Source: a bacterium
GTDB taxonomy: Bacteria; UBP13; UBA5359
NCBI GenBank assembly: GCA_028685295.1
Contig: JAQUEL010000001.1
Coordinates: forward strand, 36,081 to 100,080
Direction: 5' to 3'
DNA: 64,000 nt
Below the pieces are notes generated by a model. That model saw nothing but the letters and a program-made list of their open reading frames with translations. It was not told the DNA's origin and ran no database searches. Numbering within the stretch: the first letter of the stretch is position 1; every line of letters begins with the position of its first letter. The translations under genes and the position numbers were made by a program. Shown piece after piece: positions 51,908 through 61,453 of this stretch.

Positions 51908-52909
51908 ATGAGCATTATTGAAAGGATCAGACAGGAAGCGGTCTCTTTGGATAAGCGGATAGTCTATCCGGAAGGTGAGGATGAACGATTGATAATCGCA
52001 TCCTCTATGGTAACAAGTGAGGGAATAGCCAGAGTCTTTTTACTGGGTGATGAAAAAGTTATTAGAGAGAAAGCTGCTGAAAGAGGTGTTTCTCTATCCG
52101 CTGTGCAGATCATAAACCCTCTTCTTTCCGAAAATTTAGAGAAATACGCCGAATTGCTCTACGAATTGCGCCGCAGCAAAGGAATGACCCGCGAAGAGGC
52201 GCTGGAAACAGCTAAAGATCCCATGTATTATGCTGTACTTATGGTAAAGAACGGTGACGCCGATGGAGAGGTAGCAGGAGCTTCCCATGCAACGGCGGAT
52301 ACAGTAAGGCCTGCATTACAGGTGATCAAGACGGCGCCCGGAGTGAATCAGGTATCCAGCTTTTTTGCTATGGTCGTACCTGATCATAGATTTGGTGAAG
52401 ATGGAACTTTTATTTTTGCGGATTGCGGCTTGACACCTGATCCCACTGCTGAGGGTTTGGCTGATATAGCTATTGCCTCAGCAGATACGGCTGTAAGGCT
52501 GCTGGGATTTTCAGAGGCCAAAGTGGCGCTGCTCTCTTTTTCTACCAAGGGAAGCGCCAGCCATCCTCTGGTGGATAAGGTAGTGGAGGCAACCCGTATT
52601 GCGCATGAAAAACGCCCGGATCTGAAGCTTGATGGCGAATTACAGGCAGATGCAGCGATTATTCCTGATGTGGCTGCTAAAAAGGCCGAAAGCAGCCCTC
52701 TGAAGGGCCGGGCCAATGTTTTGATCTTTCCAGATCTGCAGGCGGGCAATATAGGTTACAAGCTGGTGGAACGGCTGGCAAAGGCTGAGGCTTATGGACC
52801 TATACTACAGGGGCTTGCCAAACCGGTGAACGATTTATCGCGTGGATGCAATGTAGAGGACATCGTGAATGTTACTGCCATAACGGCGTTGCAAGCTAAG
52901 CAGATCTAA
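51908..52909 (+). CDS. pta: Phosphate acetyltransferase (short form)
   Basis: Interconverts acetyl-CoA plus phosphate and acetyl phosphate plus CoA. The 333-residue protein is the short catalytic form, with [55 protein letters not shown] and [17 protein letters not shown]. Acetate kinase, often adjacent, is not in this window. GGGAGG precedes ATG 51908. In an acetogen this enzyme would lead to ATP formation through acetate kinase; in syntrophs it can run the other way. Confidence 0.95.
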   Translation: MSIIERIRQEAVSLDKRIVYPEGEDERLIIASSMVTSEGIARVFLLGDEKVIREKAAERGVSLSAVQIINPLLSENLEKYAELLYELRRSKGMTREEALETAKDPMYYAVLMVKNGDADGEVAGASHATADTVRPALQVIKTAPGVNQVSSFFAMVVPDHRFGEDGTFIFADCGLTPDPTAEGLADIAIASADTAVRLLGFSEAKVALLSFSTKGSASHPLVDKVVEATRIAHEKRPDLKLDGELQADAAIIPDVAAKKAESSPLKGRANVLIFPDLQAGNIGYKLVERLAKAEAYGPILQGLAKPVNDLSRGCNVEDIVNVTAITALQAKQI

Positions 52910-52994
52910 GGGCCTCTGGTCGGGTGATAAGACAAAGAAGGGCTTGTGCGCTGAGTTACCGGCTGGAGTTGTTTCACAGCAGCCGTGTTGGCTC

Positions 52995-53024
52995 TTGCCA
53001 GAAATACGGATTAGTGGTTAATAT
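52995..53024 (+). promoter_or_regulatory. Possible promoter for the methyltransferase operon
   Basis: TTGCCA at 52995-53000 and TAATAT at 53019-53024, spacer 18 nt. Box quality is moderate. Confidence 0.4.
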
Positions 53025-53044
53025 ATGAAGCATCCGGTCCGTTT

Positions 53045-53065
53045 GAGAAGTGAGAAGTGAGAAGT
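53045..53065. repeat. Three tandem GAGAAGT units
   Basis: GAGAAGT occurs three times head to tail, in the leader before the methyltransferase gene and about 20 nt after the possible -10 box. Likely slippage product; function unknown. Confidence 0.6.
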
Positions 53066-53176
53066 GAAATCGGAGTGAATTCTTTGAAATTGGGGCACGT
53101 TTGCAGGTTAAGGCACTCGCCGATGCTTTGCGAGCTTTGACGCGATAGGCACAAAGACACTGAAAGTGAGGAACAA

Positions 53177-53995
53177 ATGATCATAATTGGTGAAAAGATA
53201 AATACCAGCCGTAAGGAAGTCGAAGCTGCTGTAAGGAATGGCGATTCACATTTTATCGGTAACCTCGCTCGCATGCAGGCTGAGGCAGGTGCCGACTATA
53301 TCGATGTCAATGCAGGTACCTTTGTAAATGATGAACCTGTGATGTTGGAATGGCTGGTGAAGACGGTTCAGGCTGTTGCAGATAAGCCTTTATGCATCGA
53401 CACTCCGAACCCTCTGGCTCTGGCAAAGGCGCTTGAAGTTCATAAAGGCAAGGCTATGATCAATTCAATAACTGCCGAGACGGCGCGTTATGATAATACG
53501 CTGCCTCTGATAAGGGATTACGGCTGTGCTGTTATTGCCCTCTGTATGGATGACAGAGGCATTCCCGAAGGGGCGACGGAAAGAATTGACATAGCAGGCA
53601 GGCTTTACAACAGTCTGCTTGCCGGCGGTGTGAAAGCCGAAGATATTTATTTCGATCCCCTGCTTCGTCCCATCAGTACAGGAGGAGATAGCGCCAAGGT
53701 GGCTTTAACCGTCATAGAAGGTATTATGCGTCTTTATCCAAGCGTACATACTATATGTGGTTTAAGCAATATCTCCTACGGTCTTCCTCACAGAAGACTG
53801 CTGAACAGAGCATTCCTTGCTATGGCGGTGATGGTTGGTCTGGATGCGGTCATACTGGACCCGAACGATAAGGATCTGATGGCGGAATTGCTGGCTGCGG
53901 AAGCTTTGTCGGGTCGGGATGAATTCTGTATTAATTATATAACAGCATCAAGAGGGTCTGCTCTCGGCACCTGTAACGGCTTGTCGGAGGCATAG
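53177..53995 (+). CDS. Methyltetrahydrofolate methyltransferase, AcsE-like (pterin-binding)
   Basis: A 272-residue TIM-barrel pterin-binding protein. AcsE moves the methyl group from methyl-THF to the corrinoid iron-sulfur protein in the Wood-Ljungdahl pathway. Seen are IGEKINTSR at the start, GADYIDVNAGTF, KPLCIDTPNPLAL, INSITAE and CGLSNISYGLPHRRLLNRAFL, which fit the MeTr family closely. No corrinoid protein or CODH/ACS genes are present in the window, so the methyl acceptor is not shown; other members act with dedicated corrinoid proteins. The nfnAB-folD-folE-fhs genes downstream support a folate C1 role. RBS AGTGAGGAAC precedes ATG 53177. Confidence 0.85.
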   Translation: MIIIGEKINTSRKEVEAAVRNGDSHFIGNLARMQAEAGADYIDVNAGTFVNDEPVMLEWLVKTVQAVADKPLCIDTPNPLALAKALEVHKGKAMINSITAETARYDNTLPLIRDYGCAVIALCMDDRGIPEGATERIDIAGRLYNSLLAGGVKAEDIYFDPLLRPISTGGDSAKVALTVIEGIMRLYPSVHTICGLSNISYGLPHRRLLNRAFLAMAVMVGLDAVILDPNDKDLMAELLAAEALSGRDEFCINYITASRGSALGTCNGLSEA

Positions 53996-54054
53996 CCGGT
54001 AAATTATTGTGCTTATTGGGGATACTAAAAAGGAAGGCAGGATAGATAATAGTT

Positions 54055-54900
54055 ATGTATAAGATAGAATATGCAGCTGATCTGGCCGAGAGTATCAAGC
54101 TCCTGGTCGTATTGGCTCCAATGGTGGCGGCCAAGGCACAGGCCGGGCATTTTGTAGTTGTAAGAAATGGAGAAAAGGGTGAGCGCATCCCGCTGACCAT
54201 TGCAGGTTATGATCGTCAAAAGGGCACGATAACTCTGGTGGTGCAGAGTGTAGGCAAGAGTTCTTCCGAAATCTGTGCTTTACAGGAGGGCGATGCTTTG
54301 ACCGATGTGCTGGGGCCGCTGGGACATGCTACACATATAGAACGTGTTGGGACCGTTCTGTGTGTCGCGGGCGGCGTGGGGGTTGCGCCTGTATATCCTA
54401 TAGCGAAGGCCTTCAAGGAAGCAGGAAACAGGCTTATCTCTGTTATAGGCGCACGATCAAAAGATTTGATTTTTTTTCAGACCGAGATGAAAGCCGTAAG
54501 CGATGTGGTTCACTATACTACGGATGACGGCAGTTACGGGCTACATGGCTTTGTAACTGATGCTGTCAAGAATATCGTCGAGGGCGGAGAGAAGGTGGAT
54601 AAGGTTATTGCCATCGGACCTCTGCCGATGATGAAAGCGGTAGCTGACCTTACCCGAAATTATGGCATATCCACTGTGGTGAGTCTCAATGCCTTAATGG
54701 TGGATGGTACCGGCATGTGTGGCGGTTGTCGTGTTACCGTAGGCGGAGAGACAAAGTTCTCCTGTGTTGATGGACCGGATTTTGATGGGCATAAAGTTGA
54801 TTTTGCAGAGCTGCTGAGAAGACAGACTCGTTTCAGTGAGGAAGAAAAGATGGCCTATGGCAGGTACAGAAAAGAGGAACACAAGTGTCGGATAAGGTAA
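54055..54900 (+). CDS. nfnA: NfnA (ferredoxin-NADP+ oxidoreductase small subunit, SudB-like)
   Basis: FAD and [2Fe-2S] subunit of the bifurcating NADH-dependent ferredoxin:NADP+ oxidoreductase. The 281-residue protein has an FNR-type FAD-binding barrel (about 5-95), an NAD-binding domain (CVAGGVGVAPVYPIAKAF), and the C-terminal cysteine cluster GTGMCGGCRVTV...FSCVDGPDFDGH. Its 3' end overlaps nfnB by 16 bp. The same family includes sulfide dehydrogenase SudB, so the NADPH role rests on the pairing and C1 context. Confidence 0.92.
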   Translation: MYKIEYAADLAESIKLLVVLAPMVAAKAQAGHFVVVRNGEKGERIPLTIAGYDRQKGTITLVVQSVGKSSSEICALQEGDALTDVLGPLGHATHIERVGTVLCVAGGVGVAPVYPIAKAFKEAGNRLISVIGARSKDLIFFQTEMKAVSDVVHYTTDDGSYGLHGFVTDAVKNIVEGGEKVDKVIAIGPLPMMKAVADLTRNYGISTVVSLNALMVDGTGMCGGCRVTVGGETKFSCVDGPDFDGHKVDFAELLRRQTRFSEEEKMAYGRYRKEEHKCRIR

Positions 54901-56276
54901 GAATGCGGGAACAATCTCCCGAAGAGCGGATAAAGAACTTTAATGAGGTGCCTTACGGTTATGATGAACGTGAGGCTTTACAGGAAGCTTCGCGTTGCCT
55001 GGGCTGCAAGAAGCATCCCTGTACCCGGGGATGCCCGGTTGAGGTGAATATCCCCGAGTTCATTGCCAGGATAAAGGAGAGCGATTTTATAGGCGCTGTT
55101 GAAGTTATTAAGCGCAAGAACAGCCTGCCTGCCATTTGTGGACGTGTCTGCCCCCAGGAGAATCAGTGTGAATCTTATTGTGTTCTAGGCCGCAAGGGTG
55201 AGCCGGTAGCCATAGGCAGGCTGGAGAGGTTTGCGGCTGATTATGAGAGAGAGCATCGTCAGACCGGTATGACGGCTGCACCATCCTCTGGAAGTAAAAC
55301 CAAAGTGGCGGTTATCGGTGCTGGCCCGGCCGGCCTTACTGCAGCTGCCGATCTGGCCTTGTTGGGATACGAGGTTGTCCTCTTTGAGGCGTTGCATGCC
55401 CCTGGAGGTGTTCTTAGATACGGTATACCGGAATTTCGGCTGCCCAAGGCCATTCTTGATGAAGAGGTGGGATATATCCGTAGTCTCGGGGTGGATATCA
55501 GATATAATATGCTGGTGGGCGCTACGCTGTCCATTGATGATCTCTTTGCCGATGGCTATAAGGCCGTCTTTATCGGTACAGGCGCCGGGCTGCCGTACTT
55601 TTTGGGTATCCCCGGTGAAAATTTAAACGGCGTTTACTCTGCCAATGAATTTTTGACCCGTGTAAATCTGATGCGAGCCTACCGTTTCCCGGAGTATGAC
55701 ACTCCGGTACGCATCGGGCGGCATGTTGCCGTAGTAGGCGGCGGCAATGTGGCCATGGATGCTGCCAGAACAGCTTTACGCCTGGGTGCGGATAAAGTGA
55801 GCATAGTTTATAGACGCGCCTGGGAAGAGATGCCGGCTCGTGCGGAAGAAAAACATCATGGGCGCGAGGAGGGTATTGATTTTAAGCTTCTGAACAACCC
55901 TGTTGCCATTCTGGGCGATGAGAAGGGCTGGGTCAAGGGTATGGAATGTGTTCGTATGGAACTGGGCGAACCGGATGAAAGCGGTAGGCGTCGGCCTGTG
56001 GTTATTGAAGGATCGGAATATGTGCTTGATGTGGATACGGTTGTCGTGTCCATCGGTCAGGGACCAAACCCATTGCTTGTGCAGAGCACCAGCGGTCTGG
56101 AGACGAATAAACGGGGTAATATAACGGCTGACCCCGATACTATGGCCACCAGCATTCCCGGCGTTTATGCCGGTGGCGATATTGTTACCGGAGCAGCTAC
56201 TGTCATAGCCGCTATGGGTGCCGGTAAGATTGCTGCCGGGAATATAGATAAATATTTAAAGATCAAAGGCTTGTGA
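54885..56276 (+). CDS. nfnB: NfnB (large subunit, glutamate-synthase-small-subunit-like)
   Basis: Carries the bifurcating FAD and two [4Fe-4S] clusters and binds NADPH in the Nfn complex. The 463-residue protein shows N-terminal cluster cysteines (ASRCLGCKKHPCTRGCPVEV, CGRVCPQENQCESYC), FAD motif VAVIGAGPAGLTAAADLA, NADPH motif VAVVGGGNVAMDAARTAL, and the C-terminal VYAGGDIVTGAATVIAAMGAGK. The GltD/SudA family is similar in sequence; the partner nfnA distinguishes this as NfnB/SudA. The start is GTG 54885 after AGAGGAAC, inside nfnA. Confidence 0.92.
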   Translation: MSDKVRMREQSPEERIKNFNEVPYGYDEREALQEASRCLGCKKHPCTRGCPVEVNIPEFIARIKESDFIGAVEVIKRKNSLPAICGRVCPQENQCESYCVLGRKGEPVAIGRLERFAADYEREHRQTGMTAAPSSGSKTKVAVIGAGPAGLTAAADLALLGYEVVLFEALHAPGGVLRYGIPEFRLPKAILDEEVGYIRSLGVDIRYNMLVGATLSIDDLFADGYKAVFIGTGAGLPYFLGIPGENLNGVYSANEFLTRVNLMRAYRFPEYDTPVRIGRHVAVVGGGNVAMDAARTALRLGADKVSIVYRRAWEEMPARAEEKHHGREEGIDFKLLNNPVAILGDEKGWVKGMECVRMELGEPDESGRRRPVVIEGSEYVLDVDTVVVSIGQGPNPLLVQSTSGLETNKRGNITADPDTMATSIPGVYAGGDIVTGAATVIAAMGAGKIAAGNIDKYLKIKGL

Positions 56277-56315
56277 ATTTGATCATAGGCTTAACTAGCA
56301 CAGAGGAGGTTGGAT

Positions 56316-57158
56316 ATGGCGGTTGTTATCGATGGTAGGACAGTAGCTGACACCGTTTATAGCGAATTGACGGTGCGTATGAATGTTCTTATACGAAAGG
56401 GTGTGCGTCCCGGGCTGGCGGTAGTGCTGGTCGGCGATGATCCAGCCTCGAGAATATATGTCAATATGAAGAAAAGAGCTTGTGAGCGTTTTGGTCTTTA
56501 TTCGGAAGAACATAAACTGGAAGCAAAAGTGCCCCAGCGCGAACTTCTGAACTTGATAAAGCGGCTGAACGCTGATCCAGCCATACACGGCATATTGGTT
56601 CAATTGCCGTTGCCTCCCGGATTTAATGCCGGTGAGGTTATCAATGCTATTGATCCGCGGAAGGATGTAGATGGTCTGCATCCGTTGAATATCGGCAAGC
56701 TGTTGATAGATAATACAGCTTTTATCCCCTGTACGCCGGCTGGTATCATCAAGCTGATAGAGCATACCGGCGTACCGATGGTCGGCAAACAGGCCGTAGT
56801 AGTGGGACGGAGCAATATGGTCGGCAAGCCTGCGGCTATTCTGTTGCTAAGAGAGAATGCCACGGTGACGATATGTCACTCAAAAACGGCTAACCTGTCG
56901 GAGGTATGCCGGCAGGCGGATATTCTGGTAGCTGCAGTCGGTAAGCCTGAAATTGTTACCGGGGATATGGTAAAGCCCGGGGCCGTGGTGATCGATGTCG
57001 GCACAAATAAAGTAGGCGATCGTCAGGTAGGAGATGTCAATTTCGACCAGGTGGAAAAGGTAGCCGGCTATATTACTCCTGTGCCGCGCGGCGTAGGGCC
57101 GATGACCATAGCCATGCTGATGAGCAATACTGTGGAAGCTGCGGAAAGGTCGTTATAG
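56316..57158 (+). CDS. folD: Bifunctional methylene-THF dehydrogenase/cyclohydrolase
   Basis: Interconverts methylene-, methenyl- and formyl-THF, using NADP+ or NAD+. The 280-residue protein has [18 protein letters not shown] with the catalytic Lys region, [41 protein letters not shown] and [15 protein letters not shown], all diagnostic of FolD. ATG 56316 lies 6 nt after AGAGGAGG; a TTG at 56310 is too close. Adjacent nfnAB could supply or use NADPH for this step. Confidence 0.97.
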   Translation: MAVVIDGRTVADTVYSELTVRMNVLIRKGVRPGLAVVLVGDDPASRIYVNMKKRACERFGLYSEEHKLEAKVPQRELLNLIKRLNADPAIHGILVQLPLPPGFNAGEVINAIDPRKDVDGLHPLNIGKLLIDNTAFIPCTPAGIIKLIEHTGVPMVGKQAVVVGRSNMVGKPAAILLLRENATVTICHSKTANLSEVCRQADILVAAVGKPEIVTGDMVKPGAVVIDVGTNKVGDRQVGDVNFDQVEKVAGYITPVPRGVGPMTIAMLMSNTVEAAERSL

Positions 57159-57162
57159 TGAA

Positions 57163-57729
57163 ATGATAGATAAGGACAAAATTGAAACAGCCGTGCGAAT
57201 GATACTGGAAGCTGTAGGCGAGGACCCTGAGCGCGAAGGCTTGCGCGATACTCCGGCCCGGGTAGCCAGAATGTACGGCGAAATCCTTAAGGGGACCGGC
57301 GTGGACCCTACCAGTATCGTGCGTGTTTTTACTGAAAAAGAGTATGATGAGATGGTACTGGTGAAGGATATTCCTCTTTATTCGCTCTGTGAGCATCATA
57401 TGCTTCCCTTCGTAGGCAAGGCCCATGTGGCATATATACCGCAGAGCGGCAGAGTGACCGGTCTTTCCAAACTTATCAGGATTGTTGATATGTATGCCAG
57501 GCGATTACAGGTACAGGAGCGCCTGACTGCGCAGATTGCCGATGCTCTGGAGCAGCAATTGAATCCCATGGGCGTTATGGTAATCATTGAGGCAGAGCAC
57601 ATGTGTATGTCCATGCGTGGCGTACAGAAACCGGGTACATCGACCGTTACATCGGCTGTTCGTGGTATATTCAGAACAAAGATGGCGACTAGGTCGGAGA
57701 TGATGGATCTGCTTGTTAAAGATAAGTAG
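57163..57729 (+). CDS. folE: GTP cyclohydrolase I (type IA)
   Basis: First enzyme of tetrahydrofolate synthesis, forming dihydroneopterin triphosphate from GTP. The 188-residue protein shows [20 protein letters not shown], the zinc-site [35 protein letters not shown]-like sequence ([20 protein letters not shown]) and [13 protein letters not shown]. It sits 4 nt after folD and 14 nt before fhs, linking folate supply to C1 use. Confidence 0.96.
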   Translation: MIDKDKIETAVRMILEAVGEDPEREGLRDTPARVARMYGEILKGTGVDPTSIVRVFTEKEYDEMVLVKDIPLYSLCEHHMLPFVGKAHVAYIPQSGRVTGLSKLIRIVDMYARRLQVQERLTAQIADALEQQLNPMGVMVIIEAEHMCMSMRGVQKPGTSTVTSAVRGIFRTKMATRSEMMDLLVKDK

Positions 57730-57743
57730 AGAAAGGATAAAAT

Positions 57744-59438
57744 ATGCTGAGTGATCTGGAGATTGCCCAGGCTGCCAAACTGAAACCTATAACTGATATT
57801 GCTGCGTCACTGGGATTGGATAGTGACGACATCGAACTGTACGGCAAATATAAGGCTAAAATAAATTTAGATGTCATAGAGAAGTATGAGCAGAGGCAGG
57901 GTGCTAAATATATCGATGTTACCGCCATAACACCTACGCCCCTTGGTGAAGGTAAAACCACTACCACTATCGGATTAGTAGAGGCTCTGAACCATATAGG
58001 TCAGAAGGCAATTGCCACTATACGGCAACCCTCCATGGGACCGACGTTCGGTATCAAAGGCGGGGCTGCAGGAGGAGGGTATGCGCAGGTAATCCCGATG
58101 GAAGATTTCAATCTTCATCTTACCGGTGATGTGCATGCCGTCAGTGCGGCACATAATCTTTTGTCCGCCATGCTGGATAACAGTATTATTAAAGGTAACC
58201 GGCTGGGTATCGACAGCAATACCATAAATTGGCGGCGTGTCATCGATATATCCGATAGATCTCTTCGGCATATAGTAACCGGTCTTGGCGGCAAAGAAAA
58301 CGGCGTGCCTTTGGAATCCGGATTCGATATATCGGTATCTTCTGAAGTGATGGCTATTCTAGCCTTAACAGTCGGTCTAAAGGACCTTCGCAAGCGGCTG
58401 GGTCGCATAGTTGTAGCTGCTGCAGAAAACGGCCGGCCGGTTACGGCTGAAGACCTGAAAGCGGCAGGAGCTATGGCTGTTCTTTTACGGGAAGCTATCA
58501 AGCCAAATCTCTTGCAGACGCTGGAGAACAATCCTTGTATTGTCCATACCGGCCCCTTTGCCAATATAGCTCACGGCAACAGCTCCATTCTGGCAGATAT
58601 GATCGCTATGCGTTTGGGGCGGTATGTTGTGACGGAAAGCGGCTTTGGAGCCGATATCGGGGCAGAGAAATTCATGAATATCAAATGCCGCTATAGCAAT
58701 ATGCGTCCGAACGCTGTGGTTCTTGTAGCAACGGTAAGGGCCTTGAAGAGCCATAGCGGAGATTTCAAAATTGTGGCCGGCCAGCCTCTTGACAGGGGGT
58801 TGCTGGAAGAAAATATCGACGCATTGTCCAGAGGGTGCGCCAATTTGCAAAAGCAGGTCCGGAATGCAGCATTATTTGGAGTTCCGGTAGTTGTGGCCAT
58901 TAATTCATTCCCTACCGACACGCAGGCGGAGATAGATATGGTCGTCGAGCAGGCGTTGTCTGCCGGTGCTTTTGATGCTGTGATCAGCAATGTCTGGTCT
59001 GACGGCGGCCAAGGCGGCCTTCAACTGGCCGAAGCTGTAATCCGGGCGGCCGAGACTCCGGCTGATTTTCGTTTTTTGTACGATCTGAATATTCCGATAA
59101 AGGAAAAGATAGAGATTATTGCCACCAGAGTGTATGGGGCAGAGGGTGTTGATTATCTGCCCGCAGCTGAGAAAGGGATAGCCAGGTATACGGAAATGGG
59201 ATATGATAGGCTGCCTGTCTGTATGGCCAAGACGCACCTTTCGCTCTCGCATGATCCATTATTGAAAGGATGTCCGTCGGGCTTCCGGCTGCCGATCAAA
59301 GAGATTCGTGCTTCTGTCGGTGCAGGATTCCTTTATCCGCTCTGCGGTGATATACGTACTATGCCCGGTTTGCCGACAAAACCTGCTGCAGAGGGGATTG
59401 ATCTGGATGACGAGGGGAGAGTTATCGGTCTTTTCTGA
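57744..59438 (+). CDS. fhs: Formate--tetrahydrofolate ligase
   Basis: Activates formate to 10-formyl-THF with ATP, the entry of the methyl branch of the Wood-Ljungdahl pathway. The 564-residue length is normal. Seen: P-loop TPTPLGEGKTTTTIGLVEAL, RQPSMGPTFGIKGGAAGGGYAQ, DFNLHLTGDVHAVSAAHNLL, NGVPLESGFDISVSSEVMAI and the C-terminal PICGDIRTMPGLP-type motif (PLCGDIRTMPGLPTKPAAEGI). RBS AGAAAGGA lies before ATG 57744. Confidence 0.97.
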   Translation: MLSDLEIAQAAKLKPITDIAASLGLDSDDIELYGKYKAKINLDVIEKYEQRQGAKYIDVTAITPTPLGEGKTTTTIGLVEALNHIGQKAIATIRQPSMGPTFGIKGGAAGGGYAQVIPMEDFNLHLTGDVHAVSAAHNLLSAMLDNSIIKGNRLGIDSNTINWRRVIDISDRSLRHIVTGLGGKENGVPLESGFDISVSSEVMAILALTVGLKDLRKRLGRIVVAAAENGRPVTAEDLKAAGAMAVLLREAIKPNLLQTLENNPCIVHTGPFANIAHGNSSILADMIAMRLGRYVVTESGFGADIGAEKFMNIKCRYSNMRPNAVVLVATVRALKSHSGDFKIVAGQPLDRGLLEENIDALSRGCANLQKQVRNAALFGVPVVVAINSFPTDTQAEIDMVVEQALSAGAFDAVISNVWSDGGQGGLQLAEAVIRAAETPADFRFLYDLNIPIKEKIEIIATRVYGAEGVDYLPAAEKGIARYTEMGYDRLPVCMAKTHLSLSHDPLLKGCPSGFRLPIKEIRASVGAGFLYPLCGDIRTMPGLPTKPAAEGIDLDDEGRVIGLF

Positions 59439-59466
59439 TTGCTGAAAAAAGGTATCCGCATACAAT
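59439..59466 (+). promoter_or_regulatory. Possible promoter for the exported TPR gene
   Basis: TTGCTG at 59439-59444 and TACAAT at 59461-59466 with a 16-nt spacer, directly after the fhs stop. Moderate box quality. Confidence 0.4.
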
Positions 59467-59527
59467 GTGCAGAATTATGTACGGTGGCTAATTTTCAGAT
59501 TGAGAAGATAACTATGAGGTGAGCGTT

Positions 59528-61453
59528 ATGAACGACCGGTTACGGAAAGCGTTAAGTATAGGAGTGCTTGCTGTTCTCCTTACTTCTGCTGTCGCAATTG
59601 TTGCTGCCGGGGCGGATGATACTGCCGACGCCAAGGAACAGTATTATTTTGCTGTCGGTCTCTATGATAAGGAATTGTATGAAGAGGCTGCAAAGCAGTT
59701 TAGCAATTACATTGCCACTTTCCCCAAGGGAGATAGAAAGGGAGATGCAGTCTTCCTTATCGGCGAGTGTAACAATAAGCTGAACCGGGGAGAGGCCGCA
59801 TCTCAGGCATATGCAAGGGTTATAGCCGAATTTCCGAACAGCCAGTATCTCATGCAGGCGCATTATCGTTTGGGAGAGGGTTATTTCAAAGCTAAACAAT
59901 ATGAAAAGGCCTTATCCGAATTCAGCAGCGTTCTCTCTGCCGGGGATAAGGAATTGGCCTCCTTGGCGGCTTATTATGCGGGTGAAAGCTACTTTCAACT
60001 GCAGCAGTATGCTGAAGCTATAAAATCATACTCTCGTGTTTTGAAAGAAGCGCCACAAGGACAGACAAGTGGTTTTGCCGCTTACTCAATAGGCTTCTGT
60101 TATATGAAGTTGAAAGATTATCAGAGGGCTGTTACGGCTTACCAGACAGCTCTGGAACAATATAGGAACCCCAGGCTGGCTGCTGAACTTCAGTTCCGTC
60201 TCGGTGAAGCGTATTACTCCCTGAAGGATTATTCCAAAGCCGTAGAGGCCTATGGGAAATTGTTAACGAATTATCCGCAGAGTGAATTTGTGGATGATGC
60301 GCTTTTCTCTCGTGGTTGGACTTATTATGAGCAGAATAAGTTTGTACAGGCATACGATGACTTCAACACCATTTTGCAAGATTTTCCTAATAGCGAGTGG
60401 GCGGACGATGCTGTTTACTATATTGGATGGATATATCACAAGGATAGCAAATTGATGGAAGCAGTTACGGCTTACGATAAGCTTTTGAAGCAGTATCCGT
60501 CCAGCATATTTACGCACGATGCTTTATATAATAAGGGCTGGTGCTATAATCAACTGGGCAAATATGATCAAGCTATGGAGGCCTACGCCAAGCTGGCCGA
60601 TAATTATCCTAAGAGTGCTCTAGCAGTGGAAGCCCTTCATCAAATGGGCGAGTACTGTTTCAACTTGAAGAACTATGCCAAAGCTTTAGAGATATATCGC
60701 CGTGCAATATCGATAGATAAGGATAATGCACGTAATGATATAATCTATTATAAAATTGGACTGGCTGCTTATGAATTGACGGATTACAACGGTGCCATTG
60801 CAGCATATCGCGAAGTGCTGTCAAGGTATCCCAGCAGCAAATGGGCCTGTGACGCACAGTACCAGGTGGCGAATCTGCTTAGCAAGCAGACGAAGTATAC
60901 AGAGGCGGTCGTTGAATTCCGCAAAGTAGTGGAGCTTTATCCTAAATCGGAATTGGCGCCGTTTGCCCTCTACTATGCCGGTTACTTCAGTATGAAGGCA
61001 TCTGATTGGAATTCAGCCATAGAGGCCTTCAATCGTCTTTTAAAGGATTACTCGCAGCACGGGCTTATGCGTGAGGCAGCAGCTTCCATAGGCGATTGTT
61101 ATTATCAACAGAAGAAGTATTCGGATGCGGTTACCGCCTATCGCAAATCATTGTCGTTGATAGCAGGTGAGGCTCTGGCCGATACTCAGGAAAAAATAGG
61201 CGATTCTCTTGCAGCTCAGAATTTGTATGAAGATGCCTTAACCGAATATCTAAAAGTCGTGATACTTTACAAATCATTTGAAAGAAGGGTTGCTCGAAGC
61301 CAATATAAGGCAGGCCAATGCTACGAACAATTAGGAAAGTGGTTCAAGGCCAAAAGAACGTATCAGGAACTTATCGATGAACATCCCAAAGATGAATGGA
61401 CGGACAAGGCCAGGGAGAGGATAAAGGCCATAGGTGATCAGTCGGATGAGTAA
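59528..61453 (+). CDS. Large exported TPR-repeat protein
   Basis: A 641-residue protein with a signal peptide (about 1-30, ALSIGVLAVLLTSAVAIVAAG), then TPR or Sel1-like helical repeats to the end, roughly 15 units of about 36 residues. Many repeats contain A.K.Y..AI..Y..LL..YP-type patterns, for example YAEAIKSYSRVLKEAPQG and YDQAMEAYAKLADNYPKS, as in BamD/YbgF-like proteins. No lipobox cysteine or C-terminal anchor is visible. It is likely a scaffold for envelope protein complexes; partner unknown. The start is ATG 59528 with TGAGGTGAG just upstream. It overlaps nadK by 8 bp. Confidence 0.85.
   Translation: MNDRLRKALSIGVLAVLLTSAVAIVAAGADDTADAKEQYYFAVGLYDKELYEEAAKQFSNYIATFPKGDRKGDAVFLIGECNNKLNRGEAASQAYARVIAEFPNSQYLMQAHYRLGEGYFKAKQYEKALSEFSSVLSAGDKELASLAAYYAGESYFQLQQYAEAIKSYSRVLKEAPQGQTSGFAAYSIGFCYMKLKDYQRAVTAYQTALEQYRNPRLAAELQFRLGEAYYSLKDYSKAVEAYGKLLTNYPQSEFVDDALFSRGWTYYEQNKFVQAYDDFNTILQDFPNSEWADDAVYYIGWIYHKDSKLMEAVTAYDKLLKQYPSSIFTHDALYNKGWCYNQLGKYDQAMEAYAKLADNYPKSALAVEALHQMGEYCFNLKNYAKALEIYRRAISIDKDNARNDIIYYKIGLAAYELTDYNGAIAAYREVLSRYPSSKWACDAQYQVANLLSKQTKYTEAVVEFRKVVELYPKSELAPFALYYAGYFSMKASDWNSAIEAFNRLLKDYSQHGLMREAAASIGDCYYQQKKYSDAVTAYRKSLSLIAGEALADTQEKIGDSLAAQNLYEDALTEYLKVVILYKSFERRVARSQYKAGQCYEQLGKWFKAKRTYQELIDEHPKDEWTDKARERIKAIGDQSDE

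Larger units (their letters stand above)
52910..53176 (+). other. 267-nt gap after pta without a convincing gene
   Basis: No ORF with coding character was seen. A hairpin CTCGC/GCGAG (around 53115-53133) and a short tandem repeat (53045-53065) lie here. A possible promoter (52995-53024) would serve the methyltransferase gene that follows. No clear terminator after pta was found. Confidence 0.5.

Noticed and set aside
53045-53065. CRISPR-like array
   Set aside because: Only three 7-bp direct units with no spacers; a simple tandem repeat.
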